DNA of 64,000 bases. Source: an uncultured Paracoccaceae bacterium. Its GTDB lineage: Bacteria; Pseudomonadota; Alphaproteobacteria; Rhodobacterales; Rhodobacteraceae. Where the stretch lies: assembly GCA_945952025.1 (NCBI GenBank), contig CAMFGW010000008.1:43050-107049 (forward strand), written 5' to 3'. This document shows positions 9,215 to 19,124 of the stretch, piece by piece. The first letter of the stretch is position 1. Every line of letters starts with the position of its first letter. The translations under genes were made by a program, and so were the position numbers. The notes under the pieces were generated by a model. The model was not told the origin of the DNA. It did no database searches and was given only the letters and a program-made list of their open reading frames with translations.

Positions 9215-10228
9215 TCAGAAGTTGAAGCGGACGCCGACGTCGACGATCGTCTGCTTGGCATAGCCGCGCTGGATCGCACCCGACAGGCGAGCGCCGCCGA
9301 GGTCGTAGTCAGCGCCGATGCCGTAGGCAGTTTTCGACGGGTTCTTGGTCAGGACGCCGCCGGTGACCGTGCCGCCATCGTTGTTGGCGACGTAGGCCTT
9401 GAGCGTGGTCTTGTCCATCTTGTAGTTGCCGTAGAGCGTGATGGTCTTGCCCGGGTCAACGTTGCCGCCGTAGGTCAGGCCCTGGTTGGCGATCGCCGTG
9501 GCACCCATGTGCTCGTCGATGTAGTTCAGGCCGATGTTGGCGTTGTCGTTGATCGCGTAGGCCGCGCCGATGAACCAGGGATCGTTGCCGCTGATGCCAG
9601 CGCCGTTCTTGACGGCGGCAGCTTCAAACGTGAACTGCTGGTACTTGTAGAGGCCCGAAACCGCGATTTCCGACTTCCAGCCAGCGCCCAGGGTCTTCGC
9701 GCCCTGGTTCGGGTTGACGTAGGAGATCATGCCGGTGAAGTCGCCAACCGTGTACGAGGCGAAGACGCCCATGTAGTTGTTCGAGACTGCCGACTTCGAC
9801 CCGCCAGCCTTGCTGTCGTAGTAGAAGGTGTATTCGTAGGGGTCGCCGAACGACGAGTCGCGGTAGCCCATTTCCGAGCCCCACAGGAGCGTCGTGTTGT
9901 CGTAGGCAGTGTTGGTGTTGCCGACTTCAACGCGCAGGCCCTGGTATTCGGTGTAGAGCAGGGCGTTGTTGCCCGTGGTCCCCGAGTCGCCCGTGTCGTT
10001 CTGCAGACGCAGACGAGCACCGAAGACAACGCCCGAATCCGTGGTGGTCGAGGCGTCGATGTTGAAGCGCAGGCGGTTGACGACCTGGGTCTTGGCGCCC
10101 GTCGCTTTGCTGTTGCTGACGATACCAACACGGCCGTAGCCCGAAATCTTCACTTTCGTCGCGTCATCGGCGAGCGCGGCGCCAGCGAAGCTGGCCAGAA
10201 CCGTGGTCGCAAGAAGAACCTTTTTCAT
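9215..10228 (-). CDS. Outer-membrane porin
   Basis: General porin of the Rhodobacter type, 337 aa. A signal peptide MKKVLLATTVLASFAGAALA is followed by the mature start DDATKVKISGYGRVGI. The body is rich in alternating amphipathic strands with many Gly, Asn and aromatic residues. It ends in VDVGVRFNF, with the terminal Phe recognised by the BAM complex, so it should be a 16-stranded trimeric diffusion channel. GAGGGAAAA lies before the ATG. Codon use is biased toward optimal codons, consistent with high expression. It stands alone with its own terminator. Specificity cannot be predicted. Confidence 0.9.
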   Translation of the reverse strand: MKKVLLATTVLASFAGAALADDATKVKISGYGRVGIVSNSKATGAKTQVVNRLRFNIDASTTTDSGVVFGARLRLQNDTGDSGTTGNNALLYTEYQGLRVEVGNTNTAYDNTTLLWGSEMGYRDSSFGDPYEYTFYYDSKAGGSKSAVSNNYMGVFASYTVGDFTGMISYVNPNQGAKTLGAGWKSEIAVSGLYKYQQFTFEAAAVKNGAGISGNDPWFIGAAYAINDNANIGLNYIDEHMGATAIANQGLTYGGNVDPGKTITLYGNYKMDKTTLKAYVANNDGGTVTGGVLTKNPSKTAYGIGADYDLGGARLSGAIQRGYAKQTIVDVGVRFNF

Positions 10229-10498
10229 TTCGTTTTCCCTCGTGTGTCAAAGGTCGGCCCAACTCAGGGGAATCCGAATTGGGTATGCCCCTATTTCCGT
10301 GCTCGGGGCCGCCATTGCAACTCAAAGCGGGGGATCGCCCGGAAAGTCGGAGCCGATGGTGCAGTCTTGCCACAGTGACCGGCGGCGCCCCGGATGCGGC
10401 CCCCGGGGGGCCCCGGGTAGGGCAGGGGTTGAAAAACCTTGTCCGCCCCCGACCCCTCGGCTAGACAGCGCAGAGGAACCGAGCGGTGGGCGGAAGTG
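10229..10498. promoter_or_regulatory. Divergent intergenic region between the porin and the DUF3576 gene
   Basis: 270 bp without a gene. On the minus strand TTGCAA, 18 bp and AAATAG form a plausible porin promoter (about 10285-10315). On the plus strand TTGTCC at 10439, a 17-bp spacer and TAGACA at 10462-10467 form a possible promoter for the DUF3576 gene. Around 10395-10420 is a very GC-rich palindromic stretch. These promoter calls are by eye and weak. Confidence 0.35.
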
Positions 10499-11050
10499 AT
10501 GCAGGCTGAAGTGCAAGGCAAGCAGGTGGGACGGGCAGTCCGCAGCGCGATGCTCGGCGGACTGGTGATAACGCTCGCGGCCTGTGGCAGTCTGAACCCC
10601 TTTGGGTCGACGGCCCCGGCCCAGCCGGCGGCGCCGATGTCCGAGGCGACCAAGGCCCAGCTGAAGGCGCAGGAGAGCCAGCGCAACTATGGCACCCACG
10701 CGAACTCGGGCACGATCTGGGGCCTCTTCAATTCGGGCGGCGACCCCAACGTGTCGGTCGGCGTCAACAAATACCTGTGGCGCGCCTCGCTCGACGTGCT
10801 GAACTTCCTGCCGATCGAGTCGGTCGATCCCTTCACCGGGGTCATCGTCACCGGCTACGGCACGCCGCCCGGCGGCGGCCGCGCCTATCGCGCGACGATC
10901 TACGTGCAGGACCCCGCGCTTGACGCTCGCAGCCTGAAGGTCGCGCTGTCGACCTCGGGCGGGCCGGTCGATGCGGCTACGGTCCGCGCGGTCGAGGATG
11001 CGATCCTGACCCGCGCCCGCCAGCTGCGCGTCGCCGACGGCAAGCTCTGA
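10499..11050 (+). CDS. DUF3576 lipoprotein
   Basis: About 183 aa. A basic N-region (GKQVGRAVRSA) precedes a short hydrophobic stretch and a lipobox LAAC, so the mature protein should be a lipid-anchored envelope protein starting at the Cys of CGSLNPFG. The domain after residue 60 (GTIWGLFNSGGDPNVSVGVNKYLW through VDPFTGVIVTGYG) is the DUF3576 signature widespread in alphaproteobacteria; its function is unknown. I chose the ATG at 10499 because it gives a short basic signal-peptide N-region; a later ATG at 10550 would also retain the lipobox. It lies just upstream of leuS and lptE, another envelope lipoprotein. Confidence 0.85.
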   Translation: MQAEVQGKQVGRAVRSAMLGGLVITLAACGSLNPFGSTAPAQPAAPMSEATKAQLKAQESQRNYGTHANSGTIWGLFNSGGDPNVSVGVNKYLWRASLDVLNFLPIESVDPFTGVIVTGYGTPPGGGRAYRATIYVQDPALDARSLKVALSTSGGPVDAATVRAVEDAILTRARQLRVADGKL

Positions 11051-11136
11051 CCGCGCGCTGCTGAAGCGACCGCGCGAAGGCTGGACCTTCGCAGGCGGGA
11101 TTGTATAACCCTCGTCAATCTGACGAAGGATCGATC

Positions 11137-13683
11137 ATGTCGCGCTATGACCCCACCACCTCGGAACCCCGTTGGCAAGCCGAATGGGACAGCGCAGGCG
11201 TCTTTACGGCCCGCCATGACCCGGCGCGGCGGAAGTATTACGTGCTGGAGATGTTTCCCTATCCGTCGGGGCGCATCCATATGGGGCATGTGCGCAACTA
11301 TACGATGGGCGACGTGGTGGCGCGGACCAAGATCGCGCAGGGCTTCAGCGTGCTGCACCCGATGGGGTGGGACGCTTTCGGCATGCCGGCCGAGAACGCG
11401 GCGATGGAACGCGGCGGCCATCCGCAGGACTGGACCTACGGCAACATTGCCGTGATGAAGGACCAGATGAAGCCCCTGGGCTTGTCAATCGACTGGTCGC
11501 GCGAACTGGCGACCTGCGACCCGGAATATTACGGCCAGCAGCAGGCCATGTTCATCGACATGATGGAGGCGGGCCTCGTCTACCGCAAGGCCGCCGTGGT
11601 GAACTGGGACCCGGTCGACATGACGGTTCTGGCCAACGAGCAGGTGATCGACGGCAAGGGCTGGCGTTCCGGCGCCGAGGTCGAGCGGCGCGAGCTGACG
11701 CAATGGTTCTTCAAGATCTCGAACTATTCCGAGGAACTTCTGGATGCGCTGGACGGGCTGAAGGACTGGCCCGAGAAGGTGCGGCTGATGCAGGCCAACT
11801 GGATCGGCAAGTCGCGGGGCCTTCAGTTCGCGTTCGAGACCGTCGGCGCCCCGAAAGGGTTCGAGCGGCTCGAGGTCTACACCACCCGTCCCGACACGCT
11901 GATGGGCGCGTCCTTCGCCGCGATCAGCCCCGACCATCCGCTGGCCAAGGCGCTTGAGGTGAAAGACCCCAAGGTCGCGGCCTTCGTGGCCGAGGCGCGC
12001 AAGGGCGGCACGACGGAAGAGGCGATCGAGACAGGTGAAAAGCTGGGGGTGGATACCGGCGTGCGCGTTCGCCATCCGCTGGACCCCGACTGGGAACTGC
12101 CGGTCTGGATCGCCAACTTCATCCTGATGGACTACGGCACCGGCGCGATCTTCGGCTGCCCGGCGCACGATCAGCGCGACTTCGACTTTGCCACGAAATA
12201 CGGCCTGCCGATAAAGCCGGTCTTTGTCGCCGAAGGTGCGGACGAGGCCGCGCTGACGGAAGCCTTCGTGCCGATGAAGTCGGAAAGGGTGCGCTTCGTC
12301 AGCGGTTTCGCCGGGGAAGAGACGCAGACGGGCGACGAGGCCGTCGCCGCCGCCATCGCCCATGCCGAAAAGAATGGCTACGGCGTAGGTGTGACCAAGT
12401 TCCGCCTGCGCGACTGGGGCATCTCGCGCCAGCGCTATTGGGGCTGTCCGATCCCGGTCATCCATTGCACGGCCTGCGGCGTGGTGCCGGAAAAGAAGGA
12501 AAACCTGCCGGTCAGGCTGCCCTATGACGTGAAGTTCGACATGCCGGGCAATCCGCTCGACCGCCATCCGACCTGGCGCGACGTGGCCTGCCCGAACTGC
12601 GGCATGCCCGCGAAGCGCGAGACGGACACGATGGACACGTTCGTCGATTCGTCCTGGTATTACGCCCGCTTCACCGCGCCGCGCGCCGCGACGCCGACCG
12701 TGGCCGCCGAGGTCGATTACTGGATGAACGTCGACCAGTATATCGGCGGCGTCGAACATGCGATCCTGCACCTGCTTTACAGCCGCTTCTTCGCCCGGGC
12801 GATGCAGCGAACCGGCAACCTGCCGAAGAAGGCGATCGAGCCCTTCAACGCGCTCTTCACCCAAGGCATGGTGACGCACGAAATCTACATGACCCGCGAT
12901 GCGGCGGGCCGCCCGGCCTATCACCTGCCCGAGGATGTGACGGACGGAAAGCTGGCGGACGGGACAGCTGTCGAGGTCGTGCCCTCGGCCAAGATGTCGA
13001 AGTCAAAGAAGAACGTGGTCGACCCGATGGACATCATCGCGGCTTACGGCGCCGATACCGCGCGTTGGTTCGTCATGTCCGACAGCCCGCCCGAGCGCGA
13101 TGTGGAGTGGACCGCCGCCGGGGCCGAAGCGGCCTACAAGCACCTGAACCGGGTCTGGACGCTGTCGGACCGGATCGCGAGCCTGCCCGAGGCCACTCCC
13201 GGCACGGGCGATGACGACCTTCTGCGCGTGACGCACCGGGCTGCGGCCGAAGTGACGCGCCAGATCGAAGGGTTCGCCTTCAACAAGGCGATCGCCAAGC
13301 TTTACGAACTGGCGAACGCGATCCAGAAATCCGACGCCTCGAATGCCGTGCAGCGGCAGGCGGTGATGGTGCTCGCCCAGCTCATGTCGCCGATGACGCC
13401 GCACCTGGCCGAAGATATCTGGGCCGCGCAGGGCGGCAAGGGCCTTGTCGCGCTGGCACCCTGGCCCAAGGCTGACCCGGCCATGCTGACAGAGACGACG
13501 GTGACGCTGCCGATCCAGATCAACGGCAAGCGGCGGGCAGAGATCACGGTGCCGAAGGACATGCCGCCGGCCGAGGTCGAGCAGGTGGCGCTGGCCGACG
13601 AGGCCGTCGTGCGCTTCCTCGCGGGCCAGCCGGTCAAGAAGCTGATCGTCGTGCCGGGGCGGATCGTCAATGTCGTCGTCTGA
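11137..13683 (+). CDS. leuS: Leucyl-tRNA synthetase
   Basis: Class Ia synthetase of about 848 aa. The HIGH motif is HMGH at residues 48-51 and the KMSKS motif is present exactly at 619-623. Between them lie the CP1 editing domain ([10 protein letters not shown] near residue 248) and zinc-binding-like CTACG and CPNCG segments. The start MSRYDPT at 11137 is preceded by GAAGGA; an upstream in-frame ATG adds 12 unconserved residues. A TATAAC at 11104 may be the -10 box, and a 7-bp hairpin (GCGAAGG/CCTTCGC, 11074-11092) lies just before it. The 3' end overlaps lptE by 14 bp. Confidence 0.97.
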   Translation: MSRYDPTTSEPRWQAEWDSAGVFTARHDPARRKYYVLEMFPYPSGRIHMGHVRNYTMGDVVARTKIAQGFSVLHPMGWDAFGMPAENAAMERGGHPQDWTYGNIAVMKDQMKPLGLSIDWSRELATCDPEYYGQQQAMFIDMMEAGLVYRKAAVVNWDPVDMTVLANEQVIDGKGWRSGAEVERRELTQWFFKISNYSEELLDALDGLKDWPEKVRLMQANWIGKSRGLQFAFETVGAPKGFERLEVYTTRPDTLMGASFAAISPDHPLAKALEVKDPKVAAFVAEARKGGTTEEAIETGEKLGVDTGVRVRHPLDPDWELPVWIANFILMDYGTGAIFGCPAHDQRDFDFATKYGLPIKPVFVAEGADEAALTEAFVPMKSERVRFVSGFAGEETQTGDEAVAAAIAHAEKNGYGVGVTKFRLRDWGISRQRYWGCPIPVIHCTACGVVPEKKENLPVRLPYDVKFDMPGNPLDRHPTWRDVACPNCGMPAKRETDTMDTFVDSSWYYARFTAPRAATPTVAAEVDYWMNVDQYIGGVEHAILHLLYSRFFARAMQRTGNLPKKAIEPFNALFTQGMVTHEIYMTRDAAGRPAYHLPEDVTDGKLADGTAVEVVPSAKMSKSKKNVVDPMDIIAAYGADTARWFVMSDSPPERDVEWTAAGAEAAYKHLNRVWTLSDRIASLPEATPGTGDDDLLRVTHRAAAEVTRQIEGFAFNKAIAKLYELANAIQKSDASNAVQRQAVMVLAQLMSPMTPHLAEDIWAAQGGKGLVALAPWPKADPAMLTETTVTLPIQINGKRRAEITVPKDMPPAEVEQVALADEAVVRFLAGQPVKKLIVVPGRIVNVVV

Positions 13684-14179
13684 CCCCACCATTGGCCGCC
13701 GCGCCCTTCTGGCCCTGCTGGGCGCCCTGCCGCTCGCGGCCTGCGGGTTCGAACCGGCCTTCGGGCCGAAGGGCGCCGCAAGCGGCCTGATGGGGCAGGT
13801 GACCTTCATCGAGCCCAGAAGCCGCGACGCTTTCGACCTGGTCGGGCGCCTGCAGGAACGGCTCGGCCGCGCCACCAACCCGCGCTGGCGGCTCGGCTTC
13901 AAGATGACGCTCTCGCAAGAGGGGCTGGGGATCACCTCCGACAACGTGACGACCCGCTATGACCTTCTGGGCAAGGTCGACTGGACCATGACCGACCTTG
14001 CGACCGACAAGGTCGTGGCCTCGGGCAGCACTGACAGCTTCACCGCCTATTCGGCGTCGGGCACCGTGGTCTCGACCGCCACCTCGGAACGCGACGCGCA
14101 CCAGCGGCTGATGCGGATCCTGGCCGACCAGATCGTGACCGACCTGATTGCCACGCCCGGCTTCGGCGCCCAGCCGTGA
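13670..14179 (+). CDS. lptE: LPS-assembly lipoprotein LptE
   Basis: Small outer-membrane lipoprotein (169 aa) that plugs the LptD barrel and delivers lipopolysaccharide to the surface. A twin-arginine-like N-terminus ([19 protein letters not shown]) has the lipobox LAAC. The remainder matches the divergent alphaproteobacterial LptE family (called LPS assembly lipoprotein), including the terminal [10 protein letters not shown] segment. The leuS-lptE-holA order is the classical conserved arrangement and supports the call. It overlaps leuS by 14 bp and holA by 4 bp. Confidence 0.9.
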   Translation: MSSSDPTIGRRALLALLGALPLAACGFEPAFGPKGAASGLMGQVTFIEPRSRDAFDLVGRLQERLGRATNPRWRLGFKMTLSQEGLGITSDNVTTRYDLLGKVDWTMTDLATDKVVASGSTDSFTAYSASGTVVSTATSERDAHQRLMRILADQIVTDLIATPGFGAQP

Positions 14180-15195
14180 AGCTGAACGGCCCGGCCGCGG
14201 CGCGCTTCTTTGCGCAGCCGGAACCGGGCCGCGCCGGGCTCTTGATCCACGGCGCCGACGCCATGCGCGTGGCGCTGAAACGGCAAGAGGTCATCGCCGC
14301 CCTCGTCGGACCAGAGGGCGAGGCGGAAATGCGCCTTGTCCGCCTGCCCGCGTCCGATGTCCGCAAGGAAGGCGCGCGCGTCCTGGACGAGATGAAGGCG
14401 CAGGGCTTCTTTCCCGGCCCGCGCGTGGTCTTTGTCGAGGATGCGGGCGACGGGTTGGCTGCGCCGATCGGCGCGGCGCTGGCCGACTGGCATCCGGGCG
14501 ATGCGATGCTGGTGGTGACGGGGGGGCTTCTGTCGCGCTCCTCGGCGCTGAAGAAGCTGTTCGAGGATCACAAGAACGCCTATGCCGCCGCCATCTACGA
14601 CGACCCGCCCGGGCGCGAAGAGATCGAGGCGATGCTGTCGCGCGCAGGCCTGAAGCAGGTCGGCCCGGCGGCGATGACCGACCTGACCGCGCTCGCCCGT
14701 GCGCTCGACCCCGGCGACTTCCGCCAGACGGTCGAGAAGATCGCGCTCTACAAATGGCAGGATCCGACCCCCCTGACGCCAGAGGATGTGGCCGCCATGG
14801 CCCCCCAGTCGATCGAGGCAGAGGTGGACGATGTGCTGAACGCCGCTGCGGAAGGCCAGACGGCGCGGGTCGGCGCGCTGATGCGGCGGCTCGAAGGGCA
14901 GGGGGTCGGCGCGGTGACGCTGTGCATCGGCGCCATGCGTCATTTCCGCAGCCTTCACGCCGCCGCCTCGCATCCGTCCGGCCCGGCCGAGGGGCTGGCG
15001 CGGCTGAAACCCCCCGTTTTCGGCCCCCGCCGCGACCGGATGCTGCGCCAGGCCCAGGCCATGGGCACCTTCCGGCTGGAACAGGCGCTGAGCGTTCTGA
15101 CCGAAACCGACCTGACCCTGCGCTCGACCTCGCGCGCGCCGGCGATGGCGGTCGTGGAACGTGCGCTGATCCGCCTGTCGATGATGCGGCGCTAG
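14176..15195 (+). CDS. holA: DNA polymerase III delta subunit
   Basis: Clamp-loader delta subunit of 339 aa that opens the beta sliding clamp. It begins with GTG inside the lptE stop (GTGA overlap). The N-terminal AAA-like domain shows LLIHGADAMRVALKRQEV. Central KKLFEDHKNA and DPPGREEIEAML, and the C-terminal collar domain with ALYKWQDPTPL and VGAVTLCIGAMRHF, follow the HolA family. It is the last gene of the leuS-lptE-holA run and converges on cobQ with only 3 bp between the stop codons. Confidence 0.92.
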   Translation: MKLNGPAAARFFAQPEPGRAGLLIHGADAMRVALKRQEVIAALVGPEGEAEMRLVRLPASDVRKEGARVLDEMKAQGFFPGPRVVFVEDAGDGLAAPIGAALADWHPGDAMLVVTGGLLSRSSALKKLFEDHKNAYAAAIYDDPPGREEIEAMLSRAGLKQVGPAAMTDLTALARALDPGDFRQTVEKIALYKWQDPTPLTPEDVAAMAPQSIEAEVDDVLNAAAEGQTARVGALMRRLEGQGVGAVTLCIGAMRHFRSLHAAASHPSGPAEGLARLKPPVFGPRRDRMLRQAQAMGTFRLEQALSVLTETDLTLRSTSRAPAMAVVERALIRLSMMRR

Positions 15196-15198
15196 AGC

Positions 15199-16659
15199 CT
15201 AGCGCGCCAGCGCCAGAAGCCCCGCCACGTCCAGATGCGCCTCAAGATGCTCGGCCAGCCGGTCGAGCGTCGCATCGACCCGCGCCCCGTGGCCGCCCTG
15301 CGAAGTCACGCCGAACCCGCTCAGAAAGGCCGCCCGGAAGGCGTCGCCCGCGAACATGCCGTGCAGGTAGGACCCCATGACCCGCCCGTCCGCCGACCGC
15401 GCGCCCTCTGGCTGGCCGGCGACATGGGCGAAGGGCCGGGCGCAATCGGCGCCCCCGGTCCGGCCGATGTGGATCTCGTAGCCCTCCATCGGGGCGCCAC
15501 TGGCCGCATCGACCGCCTGAACCCGCGTCAGCCGCTTGTCCGGGCTCATCTCCGTCTCGACCTCCAGCAGGCCAAGCCCCGCCGTCTCACCCGCCGGACC
15601 TTCAAGCCCTTGCGGGTCACGCACCACACGCCCCAGCATCTGGTAGCCGCCGCAGATCCCCAGGACCCGGCCCCCCCGCCGCACATGGGCCGCCAGATCC
15701 ACGTCCCAGCCTTGCGCGCGCAGGAACGCCAGATCGCCGCGCGTCGATTTCGAGCCGGGAATGATGACCAGATCCACGTCGCCCGGCAGCGCCTCTCCGG
15801 CGCGGACCATGGTCAGCCGCGCGCCCGGCTCTGCCCGAAGCGGGTCCAGGTCGTCGAAATTCGCGATGCGCGACAGGGCAAGGCAGGCCACATGAACACC
15901 CCCCGCACCGCCCGAGCGCGGCAGGTCCAGCGCATCTTCCGCCGGCAGAAGGTGTGCATCTGGAAACCAGGGCAGGACGCCGAAGCCCCGCCAGCCCGTC
16001 CGCGCCTCGATCAGCCGGTAGCCGTCGGCGAAAAGCGCCGGATCGCCCCGGAACTTGTTGATGAGAAAGCCCGCGATCCGCGCCTCGTCCGCCGGGTCCA
16101 GCACGGCCTGCGTGCCGACGATCTGCGCGATGACGCCGCCCCGGTCGATATCGCCCGCCAGCACGACCGGCACCGACGCCGCCTCGGCAAAGCCCATGTT
16201 GGCGATGTCGCCCGCGCGCAGGTTGACCTCGGCCGGACTGCCCGCGCCTTCGACGATCACCAGTTCATGCGCCGCGCGAAGCCGCCCGAAGCTTTCCAGC
16301 ACCGGCCCCATCAGGGACGGCTTCAGCCCCGCATAGTCCCGCGCCCGGACCGTCGCGACCCGCCGCCCCTGCACCACGACCTGCGCGCCGACATCGGTTT
16401 CGGGCTTCAGCAAAACCGGGTTCATGTCCGTATGCGGCTCCAGCCCGGCGGCCAGCGCCTGCAGCGCCTGCGCCCGCCCGATCTCGCCCCCGTCCACGGT
16501 CACGGCGGCATTGTTCGACATGTTCTGCGGCTTGAAGGGCGCGACCGACAGGCCCCGCCGCCGCGCCGCGCGGGCAAGGCCCGCGACCAGCATCGACTTG
16601 CCGACGTTCGAGCCCGCGCCCTGGATCATCAGGGCCCGGCCGACCGGGCGCACCGTCAC
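15199..16659 (-). CDS. cobQ: Cobyric acid synthase
   Basis: Glutamine-dependent amidotransferase (486 aa) that amidates four side-chain carboxylates of adenosylcobyrinic acid a,c-diamide. The N-terminal dethiobiotin-synthase-like ATPase carries [13 protein letters not shown] and the signature [13 protein letters not shown]. The C-terminal class I glutaminase domain has the nucleophile in [10 protein letters not shown] and the His in GSYLHGMF. It starts with GTG, overlapping the stop codon of the CoA-transferase gene by 4 bp. No other cobalamin gene is in the window, so its partners lie elsewhere. Confidence 0.96.
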   Translation of the reverse strand: MTVRPVGRALMIQGAGSNVGKSMLVAGLARAARRRGLSVAPFKPQNMSNNAAVTVDGGEIGRAQALQALAAGLEPHTDMNPVLLKPETDVGAQVVVQGRRVATVRARDYAGLKPSLMGPVLESFGRLRAAHELVIVEGAGSPAEVNLRAGDIANMGFAEAASVPVVLAGDIDRGGVIAQIVGTQAVLDPADEARIAGFLINKFRGDPALFADGYRLIEARTGWRGFGVLPWFPDAHLLPAEDALDLPRSGGAGGVHVACLALSRIANFDDLDPLRAEPGARLTMVRAGEALPGDVDLVIIPGSKSTRGDLAFLRAQGWDVDLAAHVRRGGRVLGICGGYQMLGRVVRDPQGLEGPAGETAGLGLLEVETEMSPDKRLTRVQAVDAASGAPMEGYEIHIGRTGGADCARPFAHVAGQPEGARSADGRVMGSYLHGMFAGDAFRAAFLSGFGVTSQGGHGARVDATLDRLAEHLEAHLDVAGLLALAR

Positions 16660-17804
16660 CGCCCGGCCTTTTTCGCAAGCCCCGCGCGCACCTCGGCATC
16701 ATGCTGGCCAAGCCGGGGCGAGGGGCGGTCAATCGCCAGTTCGGCGCCCGAAAAGCTGATCGGCAGGCGCACGCCCGGCACGCCTTCGGGCGCGATCTGC
16801 ATCTTGCGCGCCACGATCTGCGGGTCGGTGAAGACGTCCGCCATCGCGTTGATCGGGCCGGCGGGAACCCCTTCGGCCTCGCACGCCGCCAGAAGCGCGT
16901 CGCGCGTCCAGCCGGCGGTCTTGGCGGTGATCGCGGCCGTCAGCGCCTCGCGGTTGGCGATCCGGTCGGCGTTCGTCAGATACTCCGGCGCCTCGGCCAG
17001 CGCGTCGAGCCCCAGGATCCGGCACAGCTTGCGATACTGGCTGTCGTTCCCGGTCGCCAGGATCGCATAGCCGTCGGCGCAGTCGAAGACGGCATAGGGC
17101 ACAAGGTTCGGATGGGCATTGCCAAGCCGCCGGGGCGAGGTGCCGGTCGCGAGGAAATTCATCGCCTGATTGGCCATGATCGCCGTCGCCACGTCGAAAA
17201 GCGCCATGTCGACCCGCTGGCCCTCGCCCGTCCGGTCACGCTGGTAAAGCGCGGCCAGGATGCCGGCCGCGGCATAGATGCCGGTGAACACGTCCGTCAC
17301 CGCCACGCCGACCTTCTGCGGCTGCCCGTCCGGCGCGCCGGTTACGCTCATCAGCCCTGACATGCCCTGGATGATGTAGTCGTAGCCCGCCCGGTGGGCG
17401 TAAGGCCCGTCCTGCCCGAAGCCCGTGACCGAGCAATAGATCAGCCGCGGATTGACCGCCCGCAGGCTTTCAAAATCGAGCCCGTACTTCGCCAGGCCCC
17501 CGACCTTGAAATTCTCGATCAGCACGTCGGCATCGCGCACCAGATCGCGCACGAAGGCCTGCCCCTCGGGCGTGCGGAAATCGCAGATCACCGACTTCTT
17601 GCCGCGATTGGTCGCGTGGAAATAGGCGGCACTCGCCTCGCCGCCATGCTCGATGAAGGGCGGGCCCCAGCGCCTGGTATCGTCACCCTCGGGCGCCTCG
17701 ACCTTGATGACCTCGGCGCCCAGGTCGGCGAGCATCTGGCCCGCCCAGGGGCCGGCCAGAATACGCGCCAGTTCGACGACCTTCAGACCCTGAAGCGGCG
17801 TCAT
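16656..17804 (-). CDS. CaiB/BaiF family CoA-transferase
   Basis: Class III CoA-transferase of 382 aa. Family motifs are present: [26 protein letters not shown] at the N-terminus (quoted in parts: [14 protein letters not shown], then [12 protein letters not shown]), [26 protein letters not shown] and the catalytic Asp in [12 protein letters not shown]. The family moves CoA between carboxylic acids such as formyl/oxalate, succinyl/malate, carnitine or mesaconyl; the substrate here cannot be read from sequence. It is coupled to cobQ by a GTGA overlap and follows the DsbA-like gene by 3 bp, a mixed operon with no obvious shared pathway. Confidence 0.9.
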   Translation of the reverse strand: MTPLQGLKVVELARILAGPWAGQMLADLGAEVIKVEAPEGDDTRRWGPPFIEHGGEASAAYFHATNRGKKSVICDFRTPEGQAFVRDLVRDADVLIENFKVGGLAKYGLDFESLRAVNPRLIYCSVTGFGQDGPYAHRAGYDYIIQGMSGLMSVTGAPDGQPQKVGVAVTDVFTGIYAAAGILAALYQRDRTGEGQRVDMALFDVATAIMANQAMNFLATGTSPRRLGNAHPNLVPYAVFDCADGYAILATGNDSQYRKLCRILGLDALAEAPEYLTNADRIANREALTAAITAKTAGWTRDALLAACEAEGVPAGPINAMADVFTDPQIVARKMQIAPEGVPGVRLPISFSGAELAIDRPSPRLGQHDAEVRAGLAKKAGR

Positions 17805-17807
17805 CGC

Positions 17808-18524
17808 TTACTTCGCCAGCTTGGCGTCGATGACCTTGGCCATCTCGTCAAAGGACATCTCGCCCGACAGCTTCTCGCCGTTGATGATGAAGGTGGGCGT
17901 TCCCTGGATCGCGTCGGCCGTCGCGTTCTTCTGGTAGGTCTCGACCATCGCCTTGGCCTGGTCCTGGTCGGCCATGCAGGCCTTGATCTGGTCGCCGGTC
18001 AGTCCGGCCGACAGGCCGATCGTGCGCAGCGCGTCCGCGATCCCCTGTTCGGTGCCCGAGGCGAGCCACTCGCGCTGCTTGGTGAAGAGGATGTCCGAGA
18101 TGCCGAAATACTTCTCGGGCCCGCCGCAACGGGCCATGATCGCACCCCAAAGGCCGAACTTGTCGAAATAGACCTCGCGGTAGACGAAACGCACCTTGCC
18201 GGTGTCGATGTAGTTTTTCTTCACCTGCTCGAAGACGTCATTGTGGAAATTGGCGCAATGCGGGCAGGTGAAGGAGGCATATTCGATCATCGTCACCGGC
18301 GCGTCGGCCTGGCCGAGCACCATGTCCGGCACCTTCGAGACGACCGAGCTTTCGGTGGCCGAGGGGGCAGCCGCCGTCGTCGCTGGCGCTGCCGTGGTTG
18401 TCGCAGTGGTTGTCGCGGTGGTTTCCTGGGCGACGGCAGCTTCGCGCCCGCCCATCCCGAACCAGACCGCGCCCAGCGCCACGATGAGTGCGACCGCCGC
18501 CGCCAGAAGAACCCGTCCGTTCAT
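17808..18524 (-). CDS. DsbA-family thiol-disulfide oxidoreductase
   Basis: Envelope thioredoxin-fold protein of 238 aa. An N-terminal hydrophobic segment (residues 5-23) acts as a signal or anchor. It is followed by a low-complexity Thr/Ala linker, about 25 residues of TTATTT and AAPATTAAA repeats. The catalytic domain has the active site CPHC in the segment EYASFTCPHCANFH. The usual cis-Pro region (GTPTFIINGEKL) is present. It resembles the DsbA/DsbG-like proteins common in Rhodobacterales and probably oxidises or isomerises periplasmic cysteines. Upstream by 3 bp is the DciA-like gene. Confidence 0.9.
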   Translation of the reverse strand: MNGRVLLAAAVALIVALGAVWFGMGGREAAVAQETTATTTATTTAAPATTAAAPSATESSVVSKVPDMVLGQADAPVTMIEYASFTCPHCANFHNDVFEQVKKNYIDTGKVRFVYREVYFDKFGLWGAIMARCGGPEKYFGISDILFTKQREWLASGTEQGIADALRTIGLSAGLTGDQIKACMADQDQAKAMVETYQKNATADAIQGTPTFIINGEKLSGEMSFDEMAKVIDAKLAK

Positions 18525-18527
18525 AAG

Positions 18528-19073
18528 TCAGCCTTTCCTGTGTCGGGCCCGAGATAAGACCTTTTGGCCCAGGGCTTCAAGCGCCGCCCGAAGGCTTTCA
18601 TCCTGCACCTCACGCGAAAGTGCGGCGGCTTCAGCCAGAATCTGCGGGTCAGGCACCGTCTCATGCGCTGTCTCGCCCGCCGTCCCCGGCGCACCTTCGC
18701 GCGTGAAGGGCGCCAGCCCCTCGGCAAGGCCGCGCCCGGTCGTCTGGGTCAGCCGGATGCGCACCACGGCATTGTAGCCGTAGCAGGCGTTGACCCTTTC
18801 CCGCAGCGCCGGAAGCTGCATCTGCACGATCGGCCCGGCGGCGCCCGGGACCAGCAGCGTCAGCGTCGCCCCCATCCCCTCGCGCCCATAGCTGATATCG
18901 ACGGGCCGGGTGATCTGGCCGAGTTCTGCGCCCACCACCTCTGTCCAGTGCGTGAGCAGCCGCACCAGCGCAAAGCCCCGCGCCTCACCGACCTTGCGCA
19001 CGGGGTCGCGCACCAGAAGCGAGGCAGGCTCGAAGCCGCGCAGGCGGCGGGGGTTGGCGGGCGTGCTGGACAT
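18528..19073 (-). CDS. DUF721/DciA family protein
   Basis: About 181 aa. The N-terminal domain contains GEARGFALVRLLTHWTEVVG, a DUF721 signature, followed by TRPVDISY and an AGPIVQMQLPALRERVNACYG segment. DciA proteins of this family load the replicative helicase DnaB in bacteria lacking DnaC. The C-terminal third (from about residue 120) is a variable, charged tail. The start MSSTPANPRR at 19073 fits the family; upstream codons read into the mutY 5' region. It is divergent from mutY, with 51 bp between the starts. Confidence 0.85.
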   Translation of the reverse strand: MSSTPANPRRLRGFEPASLLVRDPVRKVGEARGFALVRLLTHWTEVVGAELGQITRPVDISYGREGMGATLTLLVPGAAGPIVQMQLPALRERVNACYGYNAVVRIRLTQTTGRGLAEGLAPFTREGAPGTAGETAHETVPDPQILAEAAALSREVQDESLRAALEALGQKVLSRARHRKG

Positions 19074-19124
19074 CGGCCTTCGCGGGATGGCAGGGATAGT
19101 CCATCCTAGGGCAGGGGGGCGGCG